A stretch of DNA of 64,000 nt from Rhabdobacter roseus (GTDB taxonomy: Bacteria > Bacteroidota > Bacteroidia > Cytophagales > Spirosomataceae): contig NZ_JACHGF010000003.1 in NCBI RefSeq assembly GCF_014202275.1, positions 819,455 through 883,454 of the forward strand, in the 5' to 3' direction. The first letter of the stretch is position 1. Every line of letters begins with the position of its first letter. This document shows, in pieces, positions 46,160-55,095 of this stretch. The position numbers and the translations under genes were made by a program. The notes below the pieces were generated by a model. That model searched no databases and was not told the DNA's origin. It saw only the letters and a list, made by a program, of their open reading frames with translations.

Positions 46160-47311
46160 ATGACGTTCAAAAAAATCATCGGAAAGATTCACCTCTGGCT
46201 CGGGCTTAGTACCGGGCTGGTGGTGTTTATCATCGCCATTACCGGCTGCTTGTACGCCTTTCAGGCCGAGATCCAGGACCTCACCCAGCCCTACCGATTT
46301 GTAGAGCCGCAGCAGGCCGCCTACCTGCCTCCCTCGGTGCTCAAAGGCATTGCCGAAAAACAACTCCCCGACAAGCACCTGCACGCCGTGGAGTACGGAC
46401 AACCGGGAAAGGCCGCGCAGGTCATTTTTTTTCATTTTGAGCCTTCGTATTACTACAGCGTGTACCTGAATCCCTATACCGGCGAGGTACTTAGGGTAAA
46501 AGACATGGACGCCGACTTTTTCCGGATCGTGCTGATGGGCCACTACTACCTGTGGCTGCCGCCGCAGATCGGACAGCCGCTGGTGGCTTCCGCCACGCTG
46601 CTGTTTGCGGTGCTGCTGGTGTCGGGCATCGTGCTGTGGTGGCCCAAAAACAAAGCGGCCGCCAAGCAGCGCTTTTGGCTCCGCTGGAAACCTACGCTGA
46701 ATTGGAAGCGCAAAAACTACGACCTGCACAACGTCCTGGGCTTTTATGCTTCCTGGATCGCGGTCATCCTCACCCTGACGGGCCTGGTGTGGGGGTTTCA
46801 GTGGGTAGCGCAGGGCCTTCACGCTAGCCTGGGCGGTGAAAAACCCCTTTTGTACCAGGAACCCGTTTCGGACAAAAGCCGCTCCGAGGCCGCTTCGGAG
46901 CAGGTACCGGCCATCGACCGGGTGTGGCTGCTCATGCAGCGCGAGTACCCCCGGGCCGAGCGCCTGGAAGTCCACGTACCTGACAGCGATACGGCTGCCA
47001 TCGCCGCCAACGCCAATGCTGACGCCCGTACCTTCTGGCAAATCGACTACCGCTACTTCGACCAGTATACGCTGGCCGAACTACCCGTGGAGCATATCTA
47101 CGGCAGGCTCAAAGACGCTCAACTGGCCGACAAGGTACTTCGGATGAACTACGACATTCACGTGGGAGCCATCCTGGGACTACCCGGCAAAATACTGGCC
47201 TTTTTTTGTAGCCTCGTCGTAGCGAGCCTGCCCGTTACAGGCTTTTTGATCTGGTGGGGCCGCCGTAAGCGCGCGCCGGTGGCCCGTAAACGGGCTGTTG
47301 TAAATGCCTAA
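46160..47311 (+). CDS. PepSY-associated transmembrane protein (PiuB-like)
   Basis: Inner-membrane protein with PepSY regions, 383 residues, often encoded beside siderophore receptors and thought to help iron release or reduction after uptake. Membrane segments are visible at about residues 12-34, 140-160, 190-212 and 340-362. Two periplasmic PepSY-type loops lie between them. A conserved LHNVLG motif near residue 190 and RMNYDIHVG near 330 carry the His residues typical of the family. The ATG at 46160 starts 5 bp after the receptor stop, so the two form an operon; a TTG at 46151 is possible but would overlap that stop. Confidence 0.9.
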   Translation: MTFKKIIGKIHLWLGLSTGLVVFIIAITGCLYAFQAEIQDLTQPYRFVEPQQAAYLPPSVLKGIAEKQLPDKHLHAVEYGQPGKAAQVIFFHFEPSYYYSVYLNPYTGEVLRVKDMDADFFRIVLMGHYYLWLPPQIGQPLVASATLLFAVLLVSGIVLWWPKNKAAAKQRFWLRWKPTLNWKRKNYDLHNVLGFYASWIAVILTLTGLVWGFQWVAQGLHASLGGEKPLLYQEPVSDKSRSEAASEQVPAIDRVWLLMQREYPRAERLEVHVPDSDTAAIAANANADARTFWQIDYRYFDQYTLAELPVEHIYGRLKDAQLADKVLRMNYDIHVGAILGLPGKILAFFCSLVVASLPVTGFLIWWGRRKRAPVARKRAVVNA

Positions 47312-47425
47312 CGTCAGCTTTCTTTTTGGTCAATACACCAGTCAAGATACTTTCTAAACGTATAATCACGTTATTGCTTGACTACAAGGCAACTCCTAAT
47401 GCCTACCTAATCTTTTACCTAAGCC

Positions 47426-47683
47426 ATGGAAAAATTATTTTTTGTAAAAATGAAATGGAGCTGGATGGGCTACCAGGTTAAAACTACCCTCTACCAGGAG
47501 GAAAGTGGTTCCAAAAAGTACCCCGCTTCCTCTGTAAGCACCCGGACGGTTCCTTTGCAAAATCCCGATTACGAACTCTACCTGGCCGCAAGTACCTCCC
47601 AAGAAGCCATTTCCGAAGCGAAGAAAGCCATTAAAAAATCGTACTTTCTAAGAGCAGGAGCTAAGTCAAGCCGACGCTTTTAA
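47426..47683 (+). CDS. Small hypothetical protein
   Basis: Not recognised. An 85-residue basic protein with an N-terminal aromatic strand (FFVKMKWSWMGYQVKT) and a C-terminal helix rich in Ala, Glu and Lys. No signal peptide or membrane segment. It has a clear ATG, codon use like its neighbours, and the GTAC motif. The DNA before it contains TGCTTGACT, also present before the siderophore receptor, perhaps a shared -33 promoter context. It could belong to the iron-uptake unit. Confidence 0.6.
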   Translation: MEKLFFVKMKWSWMGYQVKTTLYQEESGSKKYPASSVSTRTVPLQNPDYELYLAASTSQEAISEAKKAIKKSYFLRAGAKSSRRF

Positions 47684-48079
47684 GTACCTCTGCTGAGGTT
47701 TGTCCCCCACCATATCGTTGGGGGACAAACCTCGTTGCGTCTTAATGCGCAAAATCCTTCCCTTTTTCTGGGCGTAGAACGCTGCGGAAGTAGTCCTCAG
47801 AGGCTAATGACGATGAGTAAAGCCTTTTCATTTTCTCAAGTACCTTCTCAGGCTGAGCAACCTACCGGCTTCTGCGGTACCATGTAGCCTTCGAGCGCTA
47901 CCAGGTACCCTTATTACGGGCTTTTTTTACCTGGTACTACCCCCAGGATCGTCCGGCTGCGCACAGGGAGCGCTCCGCAACCAAACTATACTTTCCCACA
48001 CAATGCTGATACTATTTTTCACAAAGTAGGATGGTTCATGAAATTTATTGTAATTTCTTTGCGCCTATAAAAAATCGTC
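47684..48079. other. 396-bp intergenic region
   Basis: No gene-like frame seen. It contains a perfect 15-bp inverted repeat (47695-47733), a second 9-bp inverted repeat (47899-47907 with 47928-47936) around a T-run, and AT-rich DNA before the AraC regulator start, where its promoter should be. Confidence 0.6.
47695..47733. repeat. Perfect 15-bp inverted repeat (strong hairpin)
   Basis: Arms 47695-47709 and 47719-47733 with a 9-nt loop, just after the small gene. No T-run follows, so simple intrinsic termination is doubtful; it may stabilise the transcript end or be a palindromic repeat unit. Confidence 0.7.
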
Positions 48080-48946
48080 ATGAAAGCCATTGAATACCGC
48101 CTGCCGAAGGATTTTGACAAATCTTTCATTGTGTTTCAGGAAACCGGAAAGTTTTTTCCCTGCCCCTGGCACTACCATCCCGAGTATGAATTTGTATTAG
48201 TGACCAAAAGTACCGGCCGACGCATGGTGGGCGACCACATTGGGTACTTTGAGGAGGAAGACCTGGTTTTTATGGGCTCCATGCTGCCCCACGTATGGGT
48301 CAACGACGCCGTGTACAGCAGCGGCCAGGCTACCCACCCCGCCGACGCCATCGTGGTCCATTTTTTGGATAATTTCCTGGGCCAGGATTTTTTGTCCGTC
48401 CCGGAAATGGAGGAATTCCGGAAGGTACTTCGGCTGTCGGAGCGGGGCATGGCCCTCAAAGGCCGCACGCGCAGGAAGATCAACACCCTGCTCAAGCAAA
48501 TGCCCCCGATGAACGGCCTTCAGCGGCTCTCGACGCTGCTGACGATCTTCGACATCATGGCCAATACCCAGGAGTACGACCTGCTGGCAAGCCCCAAGTT
48601 TGTGCAGAATTTTCAGTACGAGTCCTCGGACCGCTTCCGCAAAGTGACGGAGTACATCATGCAGAACTTCGACCAGGACATCAGCCTGCCCGAAATCGCT
48701 TCCGTGGCCAGCATGGGCGTTACGGCCTTTTGTAACTTTTTCAAGGAGCAGTACCGGGTTACGTTTGTGGAGTACCTCAACACCGTCCGGATCGGGCACG
48801 CCTGCAAGCTCCTGGCCGAAAACGACCGCCACGTGGTGGAGGTAGCCTACGAATGCGGGTTTAATAATCTGGCCAATTTTAACCGTCAGTTCAAGAAATT
48901 CAAGAACATGACGCCCACCATCTACCGCAAAACGCTGGCGATCTAG
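48080..48946 (+). CDS. AraC-family transcriptional regulator
   Basis: Ligand-responsive activator, 288 residues. The N-terminal cupin-like sensor (about 1-150) has WHYHPEYEF, a typical metal- or sugar-binding-like strand. The C-terminal AraC double helix-turn-helix lies at about 185-288: the first helix pair near LPEIASVASMGVTAFCNFF and the second near VVEVAYECGFNNLANFNRQFKK with the closing MTPTIYRK. It converges on the long minus-strand catabolic cluster, with only 6 bp between the two stop codons, so it is the best local candidate regulator of that cluster (inference from position). Confidence 0.93.
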   Translation: MKAIEYRLPKDFDKSFIVFQETGKFFPCPWHYHPEYEFVLVTKSTGRRMVGDHIGYFEEEDLVFMGSMLPHVWVNDAVYSSGQATHPADAIVVHFLDNFLGQDFLSVPEMEEFRKVLRLSERGMALKGRTRRKINTLLKQMPPMNGLQRLSTLLTIFDIMANTQEYDLLASPKFVQNFQYESSDRFRKVTEYIMQNFDQDISLPEIASVASMGVTAFCNFFKEQYRVTFVEYLNTVRIGHACKLLAENDRHVVEVAYECGFNNLANFNRQFKKFKNMTPTIYRKTLAI

Positions 48947-48952
48947 CGCCCG

Positions 48953-50068
48953 CTACACGCCGATGCGGCGGTCGCGGGCGGTGATTTCCCACTGCCCATT
49001 CACCCAGCCGTTTTCCACCGTTAGGGCGCGTTCGTAGGCGGCGCAGGTGGGACAAATGTGGATCGGCAGGCCGTAAAGTACCTCCCCCACCTGGTAGCTG
49101 TGGCCTTCACGCGCCTCCACCACCAGGTGCTCTTCGCTGTGGCTCAACATCCTAAGTTCGGGCGCATTGAGGAAAAAGACGCGGCGGTCCAGCGGGTTTT
49201 CGGAGGCTACGGCCTTGTAGCCCAGGTCGAGGCAGAGGGTACGGGGGCTGGGCCGGGAAATGATCCGTGCCAGTACCAGCGCCGCGGGCAGGAAATCCTG
49301 CTCGGGGTACAAATCCTGGTACCCTTTGTCCCAATACAGAAAAGTACCCGGACTGCACACGGCATCACCCCGCGCCGCCAAAAACGGAAAAGTAGGCGTA
49401 CCGCCCGCCACGAGTTTCGGCAAGTACCCCTTTTGGCCTAAGGTACCCAGCATAGCATCCACGGGCGCAAAAGCCGCTTCGTAGCGCCGTCGGCGCTCAT
49501 CCAGGTCCGATTCGTGAATGTGGCCGTCGTAGGCGTGCAGGCCCACCGGCTCTACGCCCGGTAGCTGCGCGCAGGCTTCGTACAGCGCCACGGCTTCCGC
49601 ACCGGGCCGGATGCCCGTGCGGTTCATGCCTACGTTCAGATCTACGTAGACCGGTACCCGAAGCTGACGCAGAGTAGCCTGCTCGGAAATCCGCTCGGCC
49701 GCCGGTAGGTGATCGACCAGGCAGGCAAAGTACGTGCGGGGGTACCTGGCGATCAGTTCCAAAAAGCGACCGACCTTCGGGCCCACGGGCTGGTAGGCCA
49801 GCAGCACGTCGGCGGCACCGGCTTGGGCCAGCATTTCGGCCTCGGCGATGGTCGCGCACTTAAATTGCTGAATCCCCTCCGCCAGGAGCAGCCGCGTGGC
49901 GTCGGCCGACTTGTTGGTTTTGACGTGCGGGCGCAGGCGGGCGGGGTCGTCGATCTGGCTTTTTAGCCGACCAATGTTTTCCCGTACCCGCTCGGGGTAG
50001 ATCACCAGCGCGGGCGTGTCGAGCTCGTCCAGGTTCTGGATCAGGTACCAGGCGGCGGGTTCGTTCAT
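48953..50068 (-). CDS. D-threonine aldolase-like (alanine racemase fold) PLP enzyme
   Basis: Member of the D-threonine aldolase/D-serine dehydratase group, which cleaves or dehydrates D-beta-hydroxy-amino acids with PLP and a metal ion. The PLP lysine is K50 in RPHVKTNKS. The barrel continues with YVDLNVGMNRTG and GLHAYDGHIH. The C-terminal domain has HICPTCA, supplying His and Cys metal ligands as in D-serine dehydratases. Length 371 fits. The start ATG overlaps the upstream gene stop by 4 nt. It is the last gene of the minus-strand cluster and probably its key amino-acid lyase. Confidence 0.88.
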   Translation of the reverse strand: MNEPAAWYLIQNLDELDTPALVIYPERVRENIGRLKSQIDDPARLRPHVKTNKSADATRLLLAEGIQQFKCATIAEAEMLAQAGAADVLLAYQPVGPKVGRFLELIARYPRTYFACLVDHLPAAERISEQATLRQLRVPVYVDLNVGMNRTGIRPGAEAVALYEACAQLPGVEPVGLHAYDGHIHESDLDERRRRYEAAFAPVDAMLGTLGQKGYLPKLVAGGTPTFPFLAARGDAVCSPGTFLYWDKGYQDLYPEQDFLPAALVLARIISRPSPRTLCLDLGYKAVASENPLDRRVFFLNAPELRMLSHSEEHLVVEAREGHSYQVGEVLYGLPIHICPTCAAYERALTVENGWVNGQWEITARDRRIGV

Positions 50069-51438
50069 GCAGTGTATAGGGTTTGGATCAATTGGAGCAG
50101 GACTTCGCGCATTTTCTCTTCGGCCCCCGCCTCCAGGTAGCTGATCCGGCAGCGCCAGGTTTCGTAGCCGCCGCGCTCACGCTCGTGGGCCGGAGGTACG
50201 TAGCCCAGGTTGCCGTTGGCCAGGCCAATGGTAAAGTAGTGCGGGCTGGGGGTACTTGCTTTCAGCCACAGGCCCGTTTCGGCAAAAAATTCACCGGGCA
50301 AGCCGCCGATCACCCCGTCGCCGATGCGAAGTACCTGCACGGGGCCGGAGGTGGTATCGGGGAATTCGCCCAAAAGTACCTGCTCACGGGCGTAGATTTT
50401 GCGCAGGCCCGCTTCGTCGGGCGTAAGGCCTTCGTACTGGCTATCGGCAACGACCTGCCGGGCGGCGGCCAGCTCTTCGGGCGTAGGCTTCTGGGTAGCC
50501 AGGGGTACTTTGTCGGTGAGCGCGGCCAGCTGGGGGGTACTTTGCCAATCCAACTGCGGTAAGGCTTCGGCTACTTTCTCCACGAGGTCGGCCGCGATGC
50601 GTTTACTCTTTTCAAAGTACCCTGTCGGGTAGCGGCTATTGTCCACGAAGTCCCAGATGTTGACGTCGCCGCTGGTGCCGTTGCTCATCATGCCCACGAA
50701 GTCGTCGTCGGCTCCCAGTTTTTGTTGTATTTGTTGGGAAAACTCACCAAAATAATCCGCCGAAATGGTGCCGTTCTCCCAGTCGCCCACGTAGTGCAGC
50801 GAGTAGTTGGCCAGCAGGCTAATCCAGCGCCCGTCGGTACCCTGCACGGCCAGGAAGCCCAGCTGCGGATCGGGGCTGGCGGCGCGGCGGTCGATGTAGG
50901 CCTCCGCGCCCAGCGGGTTGGTTTTGACGGCATCCGTCCCGCCCGTCACGGGATTGAAGGGCGCGTAGCCCTCCTTCATGAAGTAGCGCCGGCAAACCAC
51001 GTGCTCAGGTACTTCTACGGCCCCAAACGCCACGCGCGCGGGACGTAGCTTTTCCTGCGCCCGCACCACCGCCTCCACCAGCAGCGGAGGTAGTTTCTGG
51101 CGGTAGCCCAGGTCCGCGCCCACCAGGTGTACGTCGGCCACCGACCCGGCGGCGTGGGTATGGGTACTTGAAATCAGGATATGGCTGGCGGGAATACCCG
51201 TGCGCGCCCTGATGCGCGCTTTGACGTCGTCCAGGAAATCCTGAGGCATGACGCAAATATCCACCACCACCAGCACCAGGGTAGTTTTTGAGTCTTGCAG
51301 CACCAGCGCCTTGGCGTACAGCGGATCGTGCACGTAACGGGCGTAGTGCGTCACGAAGTCGCCGTTGATGATCGTCCCCAGCGGCGGGGTGATGTCTACC
51401 TTCGCCGCACCGGCCCGGAAGGAATCGTTACTGCTCAT
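50065..51438 (-). CDS. Neutral/alkaline ceramidase N-terminal-domain protein (amidase-like)
   Basis: 457-residue protein of the neutral ceramidase N-terminal family, zinc amidases that split N-acyl bonds. Seen: AKVDITPPLG opening, DPLYAKALVLQD, SSTHTHAA with metal-type histidines (about 90-95), LLANYSLHYVGD (His near 214) and MSNGTSGDVNIWDF. The C-terminal immunoglobulin-like domain of classical ceramidases is absent. No signal peptide, so it is probably cytoplasmic; real ceramidases are secreted, so a different small N-acyl substrate is likely. Overlaps the next gene by ATGA. Confidence 0.85.
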   Translation of the reverse strand: MSSNDSFRAGAAKVDITPPLGTIINGDFVTHYARYVHDPLYAKALVLQDSKTTLVLVVVDICVMPQDFLDDVKARIRARTGIPASHILISSTHTHAAGSVADVHLVGADLGYRQKLPPLLVEAVVRAQEKLRPARVAFGAVEVPEHVVCRRYFMKEGYAPFNPVTGGTDAVKTNPLGAEAYIDRRAASPDPQLGFLAVQGTDGRWISLLANYSLHYVGDWENGTISADYFGEFSQQIQQKLGADDDFVGMMSNGTSGDVNIWDFVDNSRYPTGYFEKSKRIAADLVEKVAEALPQLDWQSTPQLAALTDKVPLATQKPTPEELAAARQVVADSQYEGLTPDEAGLRKIYAREQVLLGEFPDTTSGPVQVLRIGDGVIGGLPGEFFAETGLWLKASTPSPHYFTIGLANGNLGYVPPAHERERGGYETWRCRISYLEAGAEEKMREVLLQLIQTLYTA

Positions 51439-51496
51439 GAGTTGAAGTGGGGTTCAGGGGTCGTTATAGGATAAAAGGGCCGCACCAGGTACCCTC

Positions 51497-52579
51497 TCAG
51501 CGCCAGGCCCGCCGTAGGAAGCGCAGCCAATTGGCGTGAAAAATATTGTCGATGTCCTGGTCGGTATAGCCCCGGCGGGTCAGGATGGCCTCGTACTTTT
51601 GCAGATCGGCGATGGAGTTTAGGTCCCAGGGCGACTGCTCGGTACCGAAGATGCCGTCCAGGTCGCTGCCGATAGCCACGTGCTGGCTGTTCCCGGCCAG
51701 TTGGCAAATATGATCCCAGTGGTCGACCAGGTTTTCGAGTCGAATGTTGAGCTGCCAGGGGTCCGAAATGGTATCGATAAACCGAATATCCATGGCCCAG
51801 CAGTCGAGCATGCCGCCGATGACGGCCCCGCGCCCGATGAGCCGTTTGATCTGCTCGTCGGTGAGCTGCCGCTGGTTGGGCACGAGGGCCCGCACGTTGT
51901 GGTGGCTGGCCCAAACCGGGCCCTGGTAGCTGTCCAGCGCCTGTTCGAAGCCCTCGTCGGTGAGGTGCGTTACGTCCAGGATCAGGTTCAAGGCACCCAT
52001 TTCGCGCAGCAATTCCCGACCCAGCGGCGTGATGCTTCCCTCCAGGCGGGTACCTGGCGCGTAGCGACCCGGCCCGAAATGTGAGAGCCCCACGGCCCGC
52101 AGGCCGTAGTCGTAGGCGCGGTGCAGGTACGACACATCCACCAGCGAGTCGGCTCCTTCCAGGCTCAGGATGTAGCCCACGGGCTTGCCCGCGTCGGGGG
52201 TACTTTCGTCGTCCCACAGCGCCAGGTGCGCCTCCAGCTCAGGCAGATCCGTGATTTGTACCATGTCGCCCAGGGCCTCCATTTCGCGGTACCAGCTGAG
52301 CTGCGCCTGCGTCATGGCCCAGGCCTGCTGGGGCGAGTTCCAGCCCGCCAGCGCACTGCCGGGCGGCGTGTAGCGGGCCAGCTGCGTAGCTACCACCAGA
52401 CCAATCCGCCCCGCCCGGAGCTCCGGCAGGCATACGGTACCTTTGCCCCGGTCGGGCTTGTCTTTCATGTGCATTTCGCGCGCCCGGATCTCGGATAGCG
52501 GCTGGCTCAGGTCCCGGTTCCACTCCAGGGCGTTCATAGCCAGGTCCAGGTGTGCATCGACGATCAATCGCTTTTTCAT
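51497..52579 (-). CDS. Membrane dipeptidase family (M19) protein
   Basis: Amidohydrolase-fold dipeptidase (renal dipeptidase type); many members prefer dipeptides ending in D-amino acids. The binuclear metal site is visible: H10-x-D12 in DAHLD, the bridging Glu in SLEGADSL (near 140), and later His residues in LDVTHLTDEG and WASHHN. GSDLDGIFG follows near residue 310, the usual C-terminal Asp motif. The ATG at 52579 is preferred over the frame opening at 52624 because the longer form adds a non-homologous leader. Length 360 is normal. Cytoplasmic. It fits a role in releasing a D-amino acid for the next enzymes. Confidence 0.92.
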   Translation of the reverse strand: MKKRLIVDAHLDLAMNALEWNRDLSQPLSEIRAREMHMKDKPDRGKGTVCLPELRAGRIGLVVATQLARYTPPGSALAGWNSPQQAWAMTQAQLSWYREMEALGDMVQITDLPELEAHLALWDDESTPDAGKPVGYILSLEGADSLVDVSYLHRAYDYGLRAVGLSHFGPGRYAPGTRLEGSITPLGRELLREMGALNLILDVTHLTDEGFEQALDSYQGPVWASHHNVRALVPNQRQLTDEQIKRLIGRGAVIGGMLDCWAMDIRFIDTISDPWQLNIRLENLVDHWDHICQLAGNSQHVAIGSDLDGIFGTEQSPWDLNSIADLQKYEAILTRRGYTDQDIDNIFHANWLRFLRRAWR

Positions 52580-52617
52580 GCGGTGGGTTAACAAGGTGTT
52601 CGAATTAGTTTCTTTAA

Positions 52618-52726
52618 GCTGCACCTTTGTCTTTTTGGCTGCACCTTCGTTATTTTTTCAGCACGTAACCTCCGGCTACGCGCTGAAAAAAGTACCTCGT
52701 TTCGCTCAAAAGTCCTTCGTTTCGCT
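52618..52726. repeat. Two pairs of about 20-bp tandem repeats in an intergenic spacer
   Basis: GCTGCACCTT-units at 52618-52637 and 52638-52657 are adjacent copies; a second pair at 52688-52706 and 52708-52726 matches at 17 of 19 positions. Between them lies a T-run/A-run hairpin (52653-52662 with 52682-52691). The spacer separates the M19 gene from the upstream dehydrogenase gene in the cluster. Confidence 0.6.
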
Positions 52727-52751
52727 ATTAAATTAATAACTCGAACACCTT

Positions 52752-53732
52752 CTAAGGGTTCAGGGGTACTTCGGCTTCCTGGTAGTGAAAGGGGTACTTT
52801 TCCATGAGTTGCTGGATCTGGTAGCTGAACGTCCGGCAGGTTTCTTCCCAGGCCGCTGCTTCGCCTTCGGGATACGTATACAAACCCGCGTTGTTTTCCA
52901 TGCCCCGTCCGCCCTGCGCAAGTACCTCGGTAAAGAAGCGCGCGACGGTCTGGTCGTTGGCGAGCTCCCGATTGAGATCCTTCATTACCATGCCGTAGGC
53001 GTAGGTACCCATCAGGTCCATGTAGCGGCAGTTACCGGCAAAGGGCAGGTAGTAGCCCGCGTCGTTGCGGCAGGCACGGTCGATGTCCTCCACGGAAGCG
53101 TACCCATTTTCCACCAAATAAAACGCTTCGCGTACCAGGGCACTCACCAGCCGGTAGCGTATCCCCTCGCCGTGGGATAAGTGGTAGGGATCTTTTTTCC
53201 AGGCCGTTTGGGCCAGAGCATACAGGTACTTCACCCGCTCCGGGTCGGTACGCTCGTTGCTGACCAGCTCCAGAAAGCAGGTGGTATGCGCGGGCTCCAC
53301 CCAGTTGGCACCCACGATCCGGGCCGGGTAGCGGGCCTGCTGCTGCAGCAAAGGCAGGGGGGTACTTTCGGTAGCCAGCGCCAGGGTAGCCGTCGGCGTC
53401 AAAAGTACCTCCAGACGAGTCAGAAGCGCCTGCTTCGCGGCCAGGCTTTCGCCGGGCAGGGCTATGGCCAGGGCAAAACCCGACGCCTCCGCCAGGGTAC
53501 TTAGGATGCGTAGCTTCGTACGCACGGGCTCGGCGGCGGTTTCCCGGCGCAGGTCTTCAACGTGCGTGGTACACAGCCGGTGCGCTTCGGGCGCTGCCTC
53601 GGTGAGCAGCGTTACCTCGTGCCCGGCCTGCACCAGGCACACAGCCACGCTGCAAGCCAATTTTCCGGTTCCTGCTACCAGGATAGGCTCTCGTTCGTAT
53701 TCCCGGTTATTCCTCCGCATTGCGCCAACCAT
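52752..53732 (-). CDS. 3-hydroxyacyl-CoA dehydrogenase-like protein with altered active site
   Basis: NAD-dependent 3-hydroxyacyl-CoA dehydrogenase fold, 326 residues (ATG at 53732 or 53720). Rossmann motif AGTGKLACSVA, then the catalytic strand, then the C-terminal helical domain (AFYLVENGYASVEDIDRA). The usual catalytic His in GxHWxEPA reads Asn: GANWVEP. The downstream Glu in FLELV is kept. It is paralogous to the protein at 55096-56070, which retains the His. Either it is a non-catalytic partner or it uses another chemistry. Confidence 0.82.
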   Translation of the reverse strand: MVGAMRRNNREYEREPILVAGTGKLACSVAVCLVQAGHEVTLLTEAAPEAHRLCTTHVEDLRRETAAEPVRTKLRILSTLAEASGFALAIALPGESLAAKQALLTRLEVLLTPTATLALATESTPLPLLQQQARYPARIVGANWVEPAHTTCFLELVSNERTDPERVKYLYALAQTAWKKDPYHLSHGEGIRYRLVSALVREAFYLVENGYASVEDIDRACRNDAGYYLPFAGNCRYMDLMGTYAYGMVMKDLNRELANDQTVARFFTEVLAQGGRGMENNAGLYTYPEGEAAAWEETCRTFSYQIQQLMEKYPFHYQEAEVPLNP

Positions 53733-53781
53733 GATTCAATTCAATTAGATAGCCAGATCTAACACTCCGGTTATCGGTTTC

Positions 53782-55092
53782 TTACATTTTTTCAAGTACC
53801 TTCCGGGCCGTGCTGATGGCCCGTTCGATGTCTGCTTCGGTATGCGCGGCGCTGATGTACCACAGTCCCCGGCCAATCACCCGCACGCCCTCGTCGTGCA
53901 TTCCCGCCACAAAGCGTCCGAGCTTGGCCTTGTCGAAACTGAGCGTGTCGCGGTACTCGTAGGTAGTCGCAGCGGTATCCGCAAAGGCCGTGTTGAACAT
54001 CGGGCCGAGGCCCTCGACGCGCAGGTTCTGGCCGGTTTCGGCGGCGGCCTGTCGCAGGCCCTCCATGAGTTTTTGTCCGTAGCGGAAAAGGCGCTCGTAG
54101 GGTTGCTCCTGCTCCAGTACCTCGATGGTCGCCAGCGCCGCGGCCACGGTGGCGTTGCCAGAGTTCATGGTACCGGCGTGGATCACCTTGGCTTCCTCGA
54201 TGAGCTGCATCCATTCCCGTTTACCCACAATGGCACTGATGGGGTACCCACTGGCAAAGGCTTTGGCAAAAATGGAGAGGTCGGGTGTGATGCCAAAGTA
54301 CCCCTGCGCGCCCCCGAGCGATACCCGAAAACCCGTGATGACTTCGTCGAAAATGAGCGCGATGCCGTACTCGTCGCAAATGTCCCGGAGGCCTTGCAGG
54401 AAGCCCTCGCGGGGTAGCACGCAGCCGTTGTTGCACATGATGGGTTCGGTGATGATGGCCGCCAGCTCCTGGTGGTGCTCGGCTACGGTCTTCCTGACCA
54501 GCGCCAGGTCGTTCCAGGGAAGGATCAAAAACTCCTCCGTGACGCGCTCGGGCAAGCCCTGGGTCCAGGGGTAGACCTGGGGCTGCTCGCGACTGCCCAA
54601 GGCGTCGGCCGAGGGCGTCGAAATGCCCCAGCAGACGTTGTCGAGCCAGCCGTGGTAGTGGCCTTCGAAGCGCAAAAACTTCTGACGGCCCGTTTTGGCC
54701 CGCGCCACCCGTAGGGCCGTCTGCACGGCTTCGGAGCCATCCAGGCAAAACCGCATCAGCTCGGCCGACGGGATGAGCGCGTTCATTTTTTCGGCCAGCT
54801 CAATTTCTTTCAGGTGCTGTCCGGCAAAAAGCTGCCCCTGCGCCGAGTACTCATTAATGGACTGCAACACGTGCGGATGCGAGTGGCCCAAAATCAGCGG
54901 CCCCTGGCTCAACGTAAAGTCCAGGTACTCGTTGCCGTCTACGTCGTAGATCCGGCTACCCTGGCCGTGCGTATAGAAAATAGCGTGCGGGTGGTTATAC
55001 TTCCTGAACTCGGAGGAAACGCCCCCGGCCAGTACTTTTTTGGCTCTTTCGAGCAGGGCAGCGGACTGCGCGTAGTGATGATTCGGTTCCAT
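53782..55092 (-). CDS. Class III aminotransferase, glutamate-1-semialdehyde aminomutase-like
   Basis: PLP fold-type I enzyme, 436 residues, closest in look to glutamate-1-semialdehyde 2,1-aminomutases. PLP lysine K277 in IFAKAFASGYP; cofactor-phosphate motif GSEAVQTALRVARA; IFDEVITGFR with the PLP-pyridine Asp. It lies between two dehydrogenase paralogs, not with heme-biosynthesis genes, so a catabolic aminomutase or omega-transaminase role is more likely than HemL. No export signal. Three bases separate it from the upstream dehydrogenase gene. Confidence 0.88.
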   Translation of the reverse strand: MEPNHHYAQSAALLERAKKVLAGGVSSEFRKYNHPHAIFYTHGQGSRIYDVDGNEYLDFTLSQGPLILGHSHPHVLQSINEYSAQGQLFAGQHLKEIELAEKMNALIPSAELMRFCLDGSEAVQTALRVARAKTGRQKFLRFEGHYHGWLDNVCWGISTPSADALGSREQPQVYPWTQGLPERVTEEFLILPWNDLALVRKTVAEHHQELAAIITEPIMCNNGCVLPREGFLQGLRDICDEYGIALIFDEVITGFRVSLGGAQGYFGITPDLSIFAKAFASGYPISAIVGKREWMQLIEEAKVIHAGTMNSGNATVAAALATIEVLEQEQPYERLFRYGQKLMEGLRQAAAETGQNLRVEGLGPMFNTAFADTAATTYEYRDTLSFDKAKLGRFVAGMHDEGVRVIGRGLWYISAAHTEADIERAISTARKVLEKM

Positions 55093-55095
55093 AGG

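Noticed and set aside
52653-52691. Hairpin as an intrinsic terminator
   Set aside because: The outer ends run T then A, with no T-run after the stem on either strand, the opposite of a terminator.
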